In this document: positions 35,051-46,827 of the stretch, in pieces
Layout: each line of letters opens with the position of its first letter
Position numbering within the stretch: the first letter of the stretch is position 1
Source of the DNA: Eublepharis macularius
Taxonomy: Eukaryota; Chordata; Lepidosauria; Squamata; Eublepharidae
Assembly: GCF_028583425.1 (NCBI RefSeq)
Contig: NC_072797.1
Coordinates: forward strand, 19,998,001 to 20,062,000
Direction of reading: 5' to 3'
Length of the DNA stretch: 64,000 nucleotides
The notes under the pieces: model-generated
Databases searched by the model: none
What the model was told of the DNA's origin: nothing
Seen by the model: the letters and a program-made list of their open reading frames with translations, nothing else
Position numbers and translations under genes: made by a program

Positions 35051-36050
35051 TTGGTCTTGTAAAATTCATTAGACTTTAATTCTTTCTAACATTAGTTTGA
35101 GTTCCCTCCTCCATCTTAGTAAACTCTATTCTCTTGCCTTTCTTTGATTTTACGGATACAGCTTCGTCCTCGTTTTATCTTTGATTAACACAGATCTCTT
35201 ATTGTTCCATCCCTCTGCCCTTCTTCTCGGCTCTATCTTTATTGAATTGTAAACCTACCAGAAAAGACTGTGATGAATTTTATTTACTGTCGATTATCAA
35301 GCAGATGTTAAGTGCTCTTGAGATAAAATGATGACATCTTTTCAGCTCTCCTAGAAGAGTCTTCATATTGTGTCCCCTTGAATGTTTAAAAACCTTCATT
35401 TAAGTAATGAAAAATAAATTCAGGAATATATGTGGTCTTGCAATATTCACACACCCTAACTGAGATACAATTATCTGTGGTTCACAGTGGATCCTAGGCA
35501 GACTGGCTCCTTTGACAACACTGGAATAACTTTGCATAGAATTGAATTGCAAGCCTCAAATATCTTAATTCCCAAACCTTGCTGCTGGTTTAGCTGAATT
35601 GGGGCCACAAAGTAGAGAAACAGTATGGAGTCTCTGCAAACCAGTAAGTTCCCAGTTCAAATCTTTGAAGTTCGCACTTCAAATCACAGTGGCCGTTGGC
35701 AATCAACTCACAGCCTCAAGGTCCCCCCTCCCTCCACTGGCAATAAGGATAGAATATTAATCTACCTTACAGGGATGTTGTTACAAGAAGATAGTTTAGG
35801 CCACCAGCCTTGTAAAGCATAGGGATGATTTTGGAGTTTGGGGATAACCACCACAAAAAGGCTTCCATGGGGACAGGCCCAGTCACAGAATGTTGGGAGG
35901 TTCGAAGCCCAAATATCCTCAAGTGGGGACCTGCAAGCACTCGAGGAGGCTATCCCATTTCCCCTTGCCCCACCATCTCTTCTTTTGCTTCTAGGGTTCA
36001 TGGTCCCCTGGTGGGACCAGGGGCAGTCCTGGAACTATCTGAAGCAGAAT
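35051..36050. other. Gene-free stretch
   Basis: No exon or named repeat recognised. The frame at 35825-36340 runs into the repeat at 36052. Confidence 0.4.
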
Positions 36051-36051
36051 C

Positions 36052-36257
36052 AGGTTTTGCCAACTCCAGGCTGGGATATTCCTGGCAATTTGAGGGTGGA
36101 GCACAGGGAGGGTGGGGTTTGAGAAGGACCTCAGCAGGGTATAATACAGTCCACCCTCCACAGCAGCCATTTTCTCCAGGGGAACTGATCACTGTAGTCT
36201 GGAGAACAGCTGTAATTCCAGGAGATCTCCAGGCCCCACCTGGAGCTTGGCAACCTA
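36052..36257 (-). mobile_element. hAT element of the TAGGGTTGC type
   Basis: Contains 'ttgccaactccaggctggg', 'cagccattttctccagggg' and 'ccaggagatctccaggcc', the reverse complement of 3836-4053. The tips are eroded. Confidence 0.7.
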
Positions 36258-36299
36258 GGTGGGATACAAGGAAATGCTTACTCCTCTGCTGCCCCTACT

Positions 36300-36475
36300 C
36301 TTTTTTAGGCACCAGGCCAAAACATTTCTTTTCCCCCTAGGCTTTGGGCATCACTTTTACAGGCCACTTCCGATTGAGCACCGTTATGAGACTAGTAAGC
36401 TGCTTAGTGTTTTATACGGTTTTTATGCTCTAGCTGGGTTTTTAATACTGAGTTTTAAATAAACTGTAAGCAACT
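36300..36475 (+). mobile_element. LINE 3'-end fragment
   Basis: Contains 'aggcaccaggccaaaacat', 'aggctttgggcatcac', a T-rich run and 'aaataaactgtaagcaac', typical of a reptile LINE 3' UTR. The family is uncertain (L2 or R4-like). Confidence 0.4.
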
Positions 36476-36489
36476 TTTATGTAGAATAG

Positions 36490-36728
36490 TAGGAGAGGAG
36501 TCCAGTGGCAGCTTACCATGCAATCCTAAGAAGAGTTACTCCAGTCCAGGCTCATTGAAATCAATGGGCTTAGAATGGAGTAACTCAACATAGGATTGCA
36601 CTGTCCGTGACCTACAAGATTTCCAGGTATGAGCTTTAAAGAGTCAAAGCTCTGAAGAAGGGAGCCTTGACTCTAGAAAGCTTATACCCTTAAAATTTTG
36701 TTGGTCTCTAAGCTACCACTGGACTCAA
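36490..36728. repeat. Fold-back repeat arm interrupted by a palindromic MITE
   Basis: The outer repeat reads 'gagtccagtggcagctta' on the left and resumes at 36610 ('agatttccaggtatgagc', 'aagcttataccctt'). The inner palindrome at about 36517-36605 is caatcctaagaagagttact and its complement. Related to the repeats at 26193 and 2777 respectively. Confidence 0.6.
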
Positions 36729-37079
36729 ATCCTGCTGTTCTCCATAGGAACACGTTGACCGTGTTCATTACCAAGTGACTCATGGCTCTGCCGCATTATC
36801 ATTCCACAGCCTTCTTCCCTCTCCTCCTAAATTCACTTTCTCTTTTTATCCCTGCTCACAAGTTAATCATAGGATGCTCTTCACTGCACCTCTTCCAATT
36901 TGAAATCTTTCCTGCTCCAGGGCAAATCAAAATGAAATACAGGATACAGCATGTCCGTTAATGCACAAAGTTTCTCCTTTGGGAACTGAATTAAATTTCA
37001 CTTTTGTTAGTTTAGACTAGTGGAAATTTCCTAGTCTCAGAGACTTTTTGATGCATCAGATTCTTTAATGTGACAGCAA

Positions 37080-37160
37080 GATTCGGGTCCAGGAGCACCT
37101 TAAAGACCACCTAGATTTCCAGGTGGTGAGCTTTTGAGAGTCAGAGCTCCCTTTGCTTGG
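37080..37160 (+). repeat. Fold-back repeat arm fragment
   Basis: 'ggtccaggagcaccttaaag', 'gatttccaggtggtgagc' and 'tttgagagtcagagctccc', the same arm as at 36610 and 7930. Confidence 0.55.
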
Positions 37161-37164
37161 TCTT

Positions 37165-39143
37165 CTCTTCTCTTTCTGGGGCCACTGGCCCATTTTACAG
37201 GTTACTGTGTCAAAAACTGTTTCCCATTTTGGGCTCAGGAATGGTCAGTTCAAAAACTAGATCCACATTACAGCCAACCCCAGTCATGTTACTCATGAAT
37301 TTATGGTGTCGGGACAGAGCACTATTCCAATTTCCTTGTGTCTGGTTTATGAAGTCAATAGAGGAGTTCAACAAGGCCAGTTAGCCAGGCTGGCAAAGAC
37401 TCACAGTTCAATCCCATCCTAGTAGAGCTCTGCTTTGCAAAACATACGCTACAGCTACCATTTTATCTATTTATTTAAAAGATTCAGTATCAAATGCAAT
37501 CCAGAACAGATAATTAAAACAAAAATCGAACACAACATCCCAGCAAACATCTGTAAAACCAGTATGACAGGTTTAAAGACTTACAAAACCAAGAGGAAAA
37601 AGGAACTCCCCCCTCCCCCCCCCAAAATAAGACAAACCAATAGAATTGACCAAACCGAATGCCAAGGTAAATAAAAATTACATTACTCTGGACATGAAAC
37701 CAAGAAGATCACACTCAGGGTGAACATATAAGGATGTTTCAAAAAAACGAGGACCAGAACAAAGACCTTCCCGCTAGAAGCCACCCAGTTTACTTCTTCT
37801 GAGGGTAGGCTTGCCAAGCCTGGTAACTGCTGTGAGCCTAGAAGGGGTGCGAGACTTGGGTGGAGCCATCAACAATGGCACAACGCCATTTTCAGATTTC
37901 CCACACTCTAGGAATCATAAGTAAGACCATAGAGTTTCTGGTGATTCCTAGAGGGGTGTGATGTCCCTTTCAGGCTTTCCCCAGAAACTGTGTCATGTTG
38001 TTGTCCAGATGGCAGTTTTTTGTTTGTTTGTTTTTCTCTTGCCACCGCTCAGTGTCAGCAGCAAATCCCCTGACCCCAGCAGGAAGATGGCAGCCCAATC
38101 TGAGGGTGGTAGCACACAGAGGGGAACCTTGGAAGACATGTTTGGAATACACAAGTGGCGTCTGGCCCAGGTCTGTGTCATATGTGAGTTGCAAATTCTC
38201 CTCAGTTCCCATGTACATCATGCCAATTTGAACTGTGACTTCGGTGCATGTGGAGAAAGGGGTTCAGAAGCCTCCCGTCCTCTGCTGTTTTTCCAACTTG
38301 CACTGATTACAGGGGTGCACTATGTGGCCTGTCACATGTACACTTGTGGGTTTCCTCAACAGGCCAAAATGCGCCTCCCAGGACCATTTCAGGTTGGGGT
38401 AATGGTGCAGTGGAGGAAGGCTCCACACAGACCACAGTCATGACCTGAATCAGGCACCAAAATCAGAATTCAGGTTTAAATCTGAATCAGGTGCAGAAAT
38501 TGAGAAGAACACACAGCCCTCATGTAACTGTTAAACAAGACGCAAGGTAGAGACCCAGAACCAACCCGTGTACTCTGTAAAATGCCAATTCCCTCGTGCA
38601 CATAGACAGGAATGCATAGGAGTATGCCATTCTTTGGGTGTGCTTGTTACATCATTGATTGCTGGTCGCTGCACACCACTCCACAACCATTCCACTAACA
38701 CACTGTTCTCACTTGCATCTATTTCTATCCCCTTCCGGTGTTATTTATTTATCTTTCTCTGCCTTTGCAGGTTCGTTTTTGCATTTCAAACTTTACTTTC
38801 AGAATTTTGGTCAAGTGCTGTGAACATGATGACCCTAATGCCATCTTGCCATTTGGGCTTGGAATTTTTGCCTGTAACATTTCCTCATAATAACTCTGCA
38901 AAGTAGATTAGGGGCAGAGATAACAGACTTGTCCGTCGCTAATGCATAGGGCTGCTAGCCTCTGGCTGACAATCCCTGAGAGCACCGGAGGTCTCCCCAG
39001 TGGGGACCTGGCAACGTACGTCTTTCTCCTCCCCTCCATTTTAGGAAATAGAAGACAATCCTGCAGTACACCAGATCTTTTGTCTGTTTAGGGCTATAAC
39101 ATGGGAACAAGCTAAAAGGAAAGCACTGGAATTACTACAGCTA
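37165..39143. other. Gene-free stretch with degraded repeats
   Basis: 37880-37980 holds a 'ctaggaatca'/'tgattcctag' palindrome. The 161-codon frame at 37958-38443 starts inside that repeat and overlaps other frames, so it is not called. A LINE-like A-rich tail may lie at 37440-37680. Confidence 0.4.
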
Positions 39144-39155
39144 CTTGTTGTAGTA
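39144..39155. repeat. SINE target-site duplication, left
   Basis: cttgttgtagta, paired with cttgctgtagta at 39709-39720 (11 of 12). Confidence 0.75.
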
Positions 39156-39708
39156 GGTAAAAGTAAAGTTAGTCCCCTGTGCAAGCACAGAGTCAACTCA
39201 TTACTGACCCATGGGGGGATGTTGCATCACGACGACGTTTTCTTGGCAGACTTTTTGTTATGGGGTGGTTTGCCATTGCCTTCCCCAGTCATCTATACTT
39301 TACCCCCAGGAAACAGGGTACTTATTTTACCAACCTTGGAAGAATGGAAGGCTGAGGGCCAAACTACAAGTGACGCCTGACACTAGTTGGACACTTGTCA
39401 GCTTCCCTCAAGTTTTGATGGGAAATGTAGGCAGCTTGGCAGAATGTTGGACAAGTGACAGTTGAAAAGTCCATTGGACAGCAGTCAGAGAGACAAGCTG
39501 CAAGACCAGGATGCCTACATTTCCCATCAAAACTTGAGGGAAGCTGACAAGTGTCCAACCTGTGTTATTCATCACTTGTAGCTTGGCCCTGAGTCAACCT
39601 TGAGCCAGCTACCTGAATCCGGCTTCCGCCGGGATTGAACTCAGGTTGTGAGCAGAGCTTGGGCTGCAGTACTGCAGCTTACCAGTACCACTCTGAGCCA
39701 CAGGGCTC
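39156..39708 (-). mobile_element. tRNA-derived Sauria-type SINE carrying a Harbinger-like MITE
   Basis: On the minus strand it begins 'gagccctgtggctcagagtg' and continues 'ctgcagtactgcagccc', 'gagttcaatcccggcgg' (B-box-like), 'ggcaatggcaaaccacccc' and a tail with 'tgacccatgg'. Flanked by the 12-bp duplication noted at 39144. Interrupted by the MITE 39356-39589. Confidence 0.75.
39356..39589. mobile_element. Harbinger-like MITE, copy 3
   Basis: 234 bp. Tips gggccaaactacaagtgac and cttgtagcttggccc, duplication tga (39353-39355, 39590-39592). It lies in a SINE: removing it with one tga restores 'ggctgagtcaaccttgagcc', the normal SINE text. Confidence 0.9.
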
Positions 39709-39774
39709 CTTGCTGTAGTAATCTGTTCAATTTCTTCTTCAAGCTCATTGCATCATCAGAATCCCTTTATGTAA

Positions 39775-39968
39775 AGGCAGGGTTGGGAAATTACTACAAA
39801 TTTGGGGGTGGAACCTGGGGAAGGTGGAGCTTTGGGAGGGGAGGGACCTCAGTGCCATACCATGTACCTTCCAAAATAGCCATTTTCTCCAGGGGGGCTG
39901 ATTTCTGTAGCCTGGAGAGCAATTGTAATTCTGGCAGATCTCCAGCCACTTCCTAGAGGTTGGCAGCC
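39775..39968 (+). mobile_element. hAT element of the TAGGGTTGC type, degraded
   Basis: 'cagggttgggaaattactac' at the left, 'ccattttctccaggggggc' in the centre and 'agaggttggcagccc' at the right. It reads like the complement orientation of 3836-4053. Confidence 0.55.
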
Positions 39969-39969
39969 C

Positions 39970-41295
39970 AGTGCAGAGGGCATACCTGCCTTTGTGTCCT
40001 TCTGTCTCTTGAGTATTAATTGAATAGGATAGGCAATTTGCAGATTTAAAGCCAGCAACCCCATGTGGCTAGGAATAGAGTAGAATAGACAAGTGGATGA
40101 ACATCGAAAAAAATTAGCACAATCCAGTCTCTTTGTTATTCTGAAAAATGTGTATCGTTTGCTTCTCCCAGCATTCATGATAGCAGGATGTAGATTTCAT
40201 GCTCACATTTTAGACACACACACATATGCGCGCGCGTACACACACAACTAAAGCTCCTAAGTCAATAGCACTAATTGTTTGCAAATTTCTGCCTTTTCAA
40301 ATGTGTTTCCCACTGGCGGAATCTGGAGACATCCAAATTATTACTCAGTGCTTATATAATCTCAAGCTTGCTATTTTCAAACATCTCTTCCATTAGGGAG
40401 AAATATAGCAAGAATGACATCCATCACAAGTAGATTTCACAGTGTGATCTAAGAGTATTTGATAAGGAGTTTTATTTCAGTAAAGACACAAACTTTCCTC
40501 TCTGTGAAATGCAACGAAGACATTGCACAAATGACACCGTTTTATTCAAAAGATCTGCAGGGGTTATAAAGTGATACACAAAGTTACATAGGTCCACTAC
40601 TACGGAGCAGCAGGGAGGGCAGATTTTTAAAATTTTATAACGGACTTTTAATGTGCAGCAGGCTACACAAATTTCAGTTAGGTGCCAGTGGAGTTTTAAA
40701 CATTTTGTTCTCTGTATAGTAGAACTGCCCCACGCCCGTATATCACAAGCTGCTTTTAAAACCTTGCTAGAGCTCTGGGGCGGGGGGTGGAATTAGATTT
40801 CCCCTCTCCTATGCATGTGCATCTTTCTCTTGTGTGTGTGTTTGCAAAACACACGTAGTGGTGCTACAAAATCTGCCACTCCAGCCTCATGGCAGAGTTG
40901 GCCTTGGAATATGAGACCACCATACAATTTCCATGCATTTGCTCACAGGAATTACAAAATAGCCCCCCACCTTTGCTCATAAAAAGCCCTCACATGTTGA
41001 CTGAGGGACAGTGGGCATGCTGGCTCCCCCAACTTCACATGATCACTGGGCTCACCTACACAATGCAAACACATGGAACAAGTGTCCATGCATACGCTCC
41101 TCCCTGTTTTCCAAATGCTGTTGGTCAGAAGGTGCCAGGCTCCCGATCCAATGCTTGCACAGATGCAGGGAGCAGGGCCAGTGCACCCCTGCCCCCTCCC
41201 TCCCTCTGTGCATTCAGTCAACACTCAGGGAAGCACCGGGCTTCGTTTTGTTTCGATCTCACCCTTCAAGAGTTTCCGTAAGGTCGTATCAAGCC
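39970..41295. other. Gene-free stretch
   Basis: A CA/CG microsatellite lies near 40210-40245. No exon recognised. A 130-codon frame at 40889-41281 overlaps three others. Confidence 0.4.
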
Positions 41296-41299
41296 ATCC

Positions 41300-41490
41300 A
41301 TGACATTGAGCCATGGTGACCACACATTCAGCAGCAGTTGGCTTCTGAATGCCCGTGCTAGGAGACTGCGTTAGAGGTGGCCTTGGCAGCATTGGCCTTC
41401 AAGGCAGTCAATTGGCCACTGAGTGAAACAGGATGCTGGATCACTGGTCTAATCCGGCAGCCTGCCTCTTACGTTCTTAGAAATTGTTCT
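41300..41490 (+). mobile_element. CR1 LINE 3' tail fragment
   Basis: 'caattggccactgagtgaaa', 'caggatgctggatcactgg', 'aatccggcagcctgcctc' and 'ttacgttctta', the standard reptile CR1 3' end. Confidence 0.65.
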
Positions 41491-43181
41491 GGAGATACCA
41501 ACACAGATGAGCCCTGCAATGCTCACCCAGACAAATGCATTTGTCGTGCATTTCAGTCTGGGCTTCACAATCACTTACAAGTGAGAATATCCTGAGTTCA
41601 GAGAGGGCCAGTGTCTCTGTAAAACCTGCAGTTGCCAAAGGGGGCTGAGGATGTCCTCAGCGAATCTAATTAAGACACATCTGCATCAGCCTCCTTCTGA
41701 AAAACCAGACATAGCTAGGATAGTATCAGTCTGGCCACACAATGTTTGTTTGTTTGTTTGTTTGTTTGTTTGTTTGTTTGTTTGTTTTGGAGGATTTAAA
41801 CTTAAAGCAGAGTCATGTGTAACATTAAAAAATTGCTTCCAGTATTTAAGAAATTAGTTGGCCAAAGAAAGGTAGATTTTCTTTATACCCTTACCTGTTC
41901 AGCTCACTTCTTGCTCACCAGTTACAAGCATCAAGCACAAAATCTGGTGAGCTGTTCAGATGTATCTAGTTTGCACAGTCACACTGTTTTCTGGCATAAT
42001 TAGATGGCTTTCTCACAACCACACCCCATCAGTTGTCTGTCACCACTGCCAATTTTAAAAGGCATAGTTATAAGGGGGGGGGGGGATCTGTTTGAGATTT
42101 TTTTTTAGTTGAGACTTACTGCTTAAATGTCTCAGTATATGTTCAGTGGCTGCCCAAGAACTCAGCTAATCTTGCAGTCGTTTCTTACAATCGCTACTTA
42201 AACAGATGCCATGCAAAAAGTAAGCAATGCAGTCTATCCAATGCTAGTCATTTTGAAGGATGCATCTGACTGCCCAGGAACAAAGAGGGGACAAACTGCA
42301 AGCAATGACCTGAACAGCCATGAAGACTGGGGGATTCTGCTACTTCTCTAGTAAATCCGATGAATGGGCTGGGCAAAAGCCGCTCCAAGCTACAGCCCCC
42401 AAGTGGATACTGTGCACGCTCAAAGCTGCTTGGCACAGTTCTATGCTCGAGACAAACCCTGCCAGGGAACATCAAGGCAATTCAATCAAGAGCTGACAGG
42501 AAACTGAAGGAATTCAAACAAGGTAAGTTTGTCAGGCGATCATGTCCCTGTCCAAGTTTACAGCATGCCTATTGGACAACACCTCTCTGACTCACCTGCT
42601 GTAGGCGGCTTAAGGATAATCTACTCTGAGGATGACTAACCACAACCCTGCAGCCTTGAAATATATGACCGGCCCTTATCGCTGGGTGACCTTTGGCTAA
42701 CGTCCTGCTGATTTTTACCAGAAACCTCTTATTTCGAAAGCATTTGGCATTCCCACTCAAAGAACCAGGACTTCCCCTCAAAGACCACACACACAAATAC
42801 ACACCCACCTGCCGCAAAAGAAAATTTCTGACCAATGGCTTCCTGTGTCGTGGCCCAGAACACCATTTTTTTCGAAAAATGTTTGCTTGCAATTGACTCA
42901 AAAATCCCATTCGTAGTAATCAGATGGGAAAGATGTCAAATGTATAGTTTGGTATCAAAGTGAACTTGTGCAAGAAAATGATTAACACAAAAAAGAGAGA
43001 GGGATAGAGAGGAGGGGACAGTAATAAAAAGAGAACAAAAAGATCACCAGTGACAAATCACACTAATTTTGGAGAAGTATAAATCAGGGCCGCATCACAT
43101 CTTCAAACTGGATGCTACTGAGTAAATTACCAAAACAAAAAAGTCAACCATTTACCCCTTTTCCATGCTGTTTCTATTACC
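41491..43181. other. Gene-free stretch with a TTTG microsatellite
   Basis: (TGTT)n at about 41743-41787. A GC-poor run, otherwise nothing recognised. Confidence 0.45.
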
Positions 43182-43184
43182 TGT

Positions 43185-43418
43185 GAGAGGGACCACAAGT
43201 GACGCCTGACACAGGTTGGACACTTGCCAGCTTCCCTCAAGTTTTGATGGGAAATGTAGGCAGCTTGGCGGAATGTTGGACAAGTGACAGTTGAAAAGTC
43301 CATTGGACAGCAGTTGGAGAGCCAAGCTGCGAGACCAGGATGCCTACATTTCCCATCAAAACTTGAGGGAAGCTGACTAGTGTCCAACCTGTGTCAGGCG
43401 TCACTTGTGGTCCCGCTC
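43185..43418. mobile_element. Harbinger-like MITE, copy 4
   Basis: 234 bp. Tips gagagggaccacaagtgac and gtcacttgtggtcccgctc, duplication tgt (43182-43184, 43419-43421). It belongs to the 'ggaccacaag' tip subtype with copy 6. Confidence 0.85.
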
Positions 43419-43421
43419 TGT

Positions 43422-44868
43422 GTTAGCCCATGAGATTTTAATCCTGTTACTCGTATTAATTGTGTTAGTTCATGAAATTTTGTTCACAAGGCCATATAAA
43501 ATGCATTGATCTTGTCAATGGTGGCATCTGATGTGATATCACAGATCTTTCTGACATCACCATATCAGACGTAACATCATGGCATCAACAACAACTTCAG
43601 TGCGTGTTATATGGTATCATGGGCTAAGAAAAGTAACTACACTAGGGAGAATAGCATTAACCCAACACAAATGCATTTGGAATGAATGTGGGAAAACACA
43701 TCTGAGTACAAATACTAAACAAAGTAACTAGTTTTGGCTCAGCCCAAGAATAATCATAACCAGCAGTAAAAAATAAGATCAGTCTAGGAATTTTTGATTT
43801 TGCATATTTCATATAAAAAAGTCATCACAAGTTGCAACTTGCATACAGCCACACGCAAGAACAACTTGTACTGTCCGCAGTCATCTTTAGCCTTTCCACT
43901 TTCGAAGAATTTTTCTTTATTTAAACTAGTTTAGTTTAGCCTTTCCACTTTCAAGACATAGCTTTAATCTCTAGGATGGAGCTTCAAACACATGCCTGGA
44001 AGTCATATGGCACCAATCCAATCGCATCAAAGTCACATGACAAGAAGAGGAGGGGCCTGTGTGATGACTTCAGCTGTGTCAAGGCCAGGACCCCACAGGC
44101 AGCAGACCAAGAGAACCAGGGAGATAAAACACAAGTTGAACATCAAGAAGTGTACCATAGTTATGAACCAGCAAACATTGATAGGTTTAGAGCACTCATT
44201 CCTTCCCACAAGTTCCCTTTTGCCTTTTTTCTCCTCATCTGTACAGGCCAGTCACTGCTATCCCTGCCAGACATCCAATGTTTATTTTCTTGACTTGTGG
44301 CAGGGAAAACCCCAGCTTGTGAATTATCAGCTCTCTTGGGGACAGGGGCTCCGTGCCACAAACACATGTGCAAAGCATTGGAGATCCAGTTGCTAGAGCG
44401 AGCTGTGGCCATGTCAGGTAGGGTGGGAAAGAGAAGGCAAGGGAGAGCTTTCGTGGGAGAGGGGCTGTGTGCCAATAAACAAATGTGTGGGCTGCTGAAG
44501 ATGGAGAGAAGCCAGACAAGAGAGAGGACAGAGCTTTTGTGGTTGGGGGGGGGGGGCTCTGAACCGCCTGCACTAAAAAGAATTCTCTCCACAGCTGAGT
44601 GACCTGGTTCTGGCCATCGTGCCACTGGCTTCTCTCAGCACTCATGCAAAGAACGGCAAGAGGCTCAGGGTCTTTGCTGTCTTTGCATGTGCTTTGGCAG
44701 CAAGTCTTTCTAAAATGCAGGGGGGGGGAAGGGTGGGCAGGTCAGTAGAGGCTTACAGCCCGTTTGAAAGTCACAGCCCATGGGCTGAAGGCTGTTGCTG
44801 TCGGGTAATTGCACAAAGAAGACATATTCTGCATATTTCAGGTAATAAATAATAATTATTATAATAAT
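43422..44868. other. Gene-free stretch
   Basis: Overlapping frames at 43976-44645 on both strands, with no domain and no conserved order. No named repeat. Confidence 0.4.
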
Positions 44869-45420
44869 TATTGAAGGCTTTCATGGCCAGAGGATGATGG
44901 TGGTTGTAGATTTTCCGAGCTGTATGGCCGTGGTCTTGGCAAGGTAGTTCCTGACGTTTCGCCAGTAGCTGTGACTGGCATCTTCAGAGGTGTAGCATCG
45001 AAAGACAGAGATCTCTCAGTGTCAATGTGTACCTGCTAACATTTTTTCCACACATTGACACTGAGAGCAGAACCACAAGTGACAAAAGGCACAGATTGGA
45101 CACTTGTCAGCTTCCCTCAAGTTTTGATGGGAAATGTAGGCATCCTGGTCTCGCAGCTTCGCTCTCTGACTGCTGTCCAATGGACTTTTCAACCATCACT
45201 TGTCTAACATTCTGCCAAGCTGCCTACATTTCCCATCAAAACTTGAGGGAAGCTGACAAGTGTCCAATCTGTGCCTTTTGTCACTTGTGGTTCTGCTCTG
45301 AGAGATCTGTCTTTCGGTGCTACGCCTCTGAATGTGCCAGTCACACCTTCTGGCGAAACGTCAGGAACTACAATGCCAAGACCATGGCCATACAGCCTGG
45401 AAAATCTAGAACCCACAACA
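44869..45420. repeat. Large fold-back repeat with an inserted MITE
   Basis: Left arm 44869-45044 contains 'gctgtatggccgtggtcttg', 'cctgacgtttcgccag' and 'catcttcagaggtgtag'. After a short loop ('acctgctaacattttttcc') the right arm returns the complement ('ctggcgaaacgtcagg', 'caagaccatggccatacagc'). The right arm is split by MITE copy 5. The family is common in squamates but I cannot name it. Confidence 0.7.
45065..45298. mobile_element. Harbinger-like MITE, copy 5
   Basis: 234 bp. Tips gagcagaaccacaagtgac and gtcacttgtggttctgctc, duplication tga (45062-45064, 45299-45301). The sub-terminal block is unusual (aaaaggcacagattgg), yet identical at the two ends. Inserted into the right arm of the fold-back repeat. 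Confidence 0.9.
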
Positions 45421-45462
45421 ACAACAACAATAGACCTCTGCTTATTGTTGATTGTATTTCGG

Positions 45463-45728
45463 ATAATTTGAATAATAACAACAAGAACAACATTCGATTT
45501 ATATACCGCCCTTCAGGACAACTTAATGCCCACTCAGAATGGTTTATAAAGTACGTTATTATTATCCTCACGACAATCACCCTGTGAGGTGAGTGGGGCT
45601 GAGAGAGATCCTAGAAGCTGTGACTGACCCAAGATCACCCAGCTGGTTTCAAGAAGAGGAGTGGGGAATCAAATCCTGTTCTCCAGATTAGAGTCCCACA
45701 TTCTTAACCACTACACCAAACTGGCTCT
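45463..45728 (-). mobile_element. tRNA-derived SINE
   Basis: Reverse complement of the 20457 SINE: 'gatttatataccgcccttc' at the left, 'ccaaactggctctgg' at the right. The head lies at the right end. Confidence 0.7.
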
Positions 45729-46359
45729 GGTAAATTCCAGGGCGAATCCAAAAGAAAGACAAAGGTGACTTCCGTTTTGCACACGATTCAGTGATTCAAG
45801 ATCCGGTATGTAGGGGAGAGTTTACAAGGCTGCAGCAAGCTGCTGTGTCCCCAGTCACTGTTGTTGGGGGGGAGGAGGGAAGTTGAGAGATCCTTCTTGC
45901 TTAGTCCCCTTTCTAACTTATTTATTTATTGAATTTCTAGACCGCCCTCCCCGTCAGACTTAAAATTTTACACCAGGTTATGTGATGGGGCTACAATAGG
46001 TTAAGAATCCAGATGACGTTAGAAAGGCCAGATAGGCAATTTGAAAACTTAAATAAGAAAGAAGTATTTTAGCTTGGAAAACCACCTAGTTTTTGTGAGG
46101 GAATGCTTAATGTCAGATGATACAGTTTAGCCATGATTCGGCAAAATTTAGTTGGACCTGTTTGCTTCAGTCTTGGGTACGTGTGCTTTGGAACAGGTCT
46201 CATTGAATGAAGAAGCAGCTGTTGCTTCCAACTAAACATGCATCGGTAGTGTCAGGCTGCATTTCCCATGGGAGCAAGAGAATGGGAAATAAGTGAGCCG
46301 CTGATTTCAGTGAAATTTAGGCTGAGCTTCCACAAACAGCAGGTGAAGCGATAAGAGAA
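45729..46359. other. Gene-free stretch
   Basis: About 45916-45990 looks like a LINE or SINE tail ('tttctagaccgccctcc'). Otherwise nothing recognised. Confidence 0.4.
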
Positions 46360-46827
46360 AGCCAGTGTGGTGCAATGGTTAGAGTGTCAGAGCGGGACCA
46401 CAAGTGACGCCTGACACAGGTTGGACACTTGTCAGCTTCCCTCAAGTTTTGATGGGAAATGTAGGCGTCCTGGTCTTGCAGCTTGGCTCTCCAACGGCTG
46501 CCCAATGGACTTTTCAACTGTCACTTGTCCAACATTCCGCCAAGCTGCCTACATTTCCCATCAAAACTTGAGGGAAGCTGACAAGTGTCCAACCTGTGTC
46601 AGGTGTCACTTGTGGTCCCGCTCTCAGGCTAGTATCTGGGAGACCCAGGTTCGAATCCTCACTCTGCCATGGAAACTTGCTGGGTGACCTTGGGCCAGTC
46701 ACACACTCTCAGCCAAACCTACCTCACAGGGTGGTTGTGAGGAAAAAATTGAGGAGAGAAGAACGATGTAAGCCACTTTGGGTTCCCACTGTGGACAAAA
46801 GGCGGGGTATAAATTAATAAAAAAACA
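46360..46827 (+). mobile_element. tRNA-derived SINE (second type) carrying a Harbinger-like MITE
   Basis: Head 'gccagtgtggtgcaatggtt', then after the MITE 'ggtatctgggagacccag'-like text, B-box 'ggttcgaatcc', 'gggtgaccttgggccagtc', 'aaaggcggggtataaat' and an A-rich end. Same type as 9990-10226. Confidence 0.75.
46390..46623. mobile_element. Harbinger-like MITE, copy 6
   Basis: 234 bp. Tips gagcgggaccacaagtgac and its near-perfect complement, duplication tca (46387-46389, 46624-46626). It lies within the SINE. Excising it with one tca restores 'agagtgtcaggctag', the expected SINE head. Confidence 0.9.

Noticed and set aside
37958-38443. 161-codon frame starting with a hydrophobic stretch like a signal peptide
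   Set aside because: The start lies in a dispersed palindromic repeat, other frames overlap it, and no family resemblance is visible.
41743-41787. Repeat array that might suggest a CRISPR or structured array
   Set aside because: It is a simple TTTG microsatellite with no spacers, in animal DNA.
44161-44645. Two long overlapping minus-strand frames (154 and 136 codons)
   Set aside because: They overlap each other and plus-strand frames; composition is low in complexity and no domain is seen.
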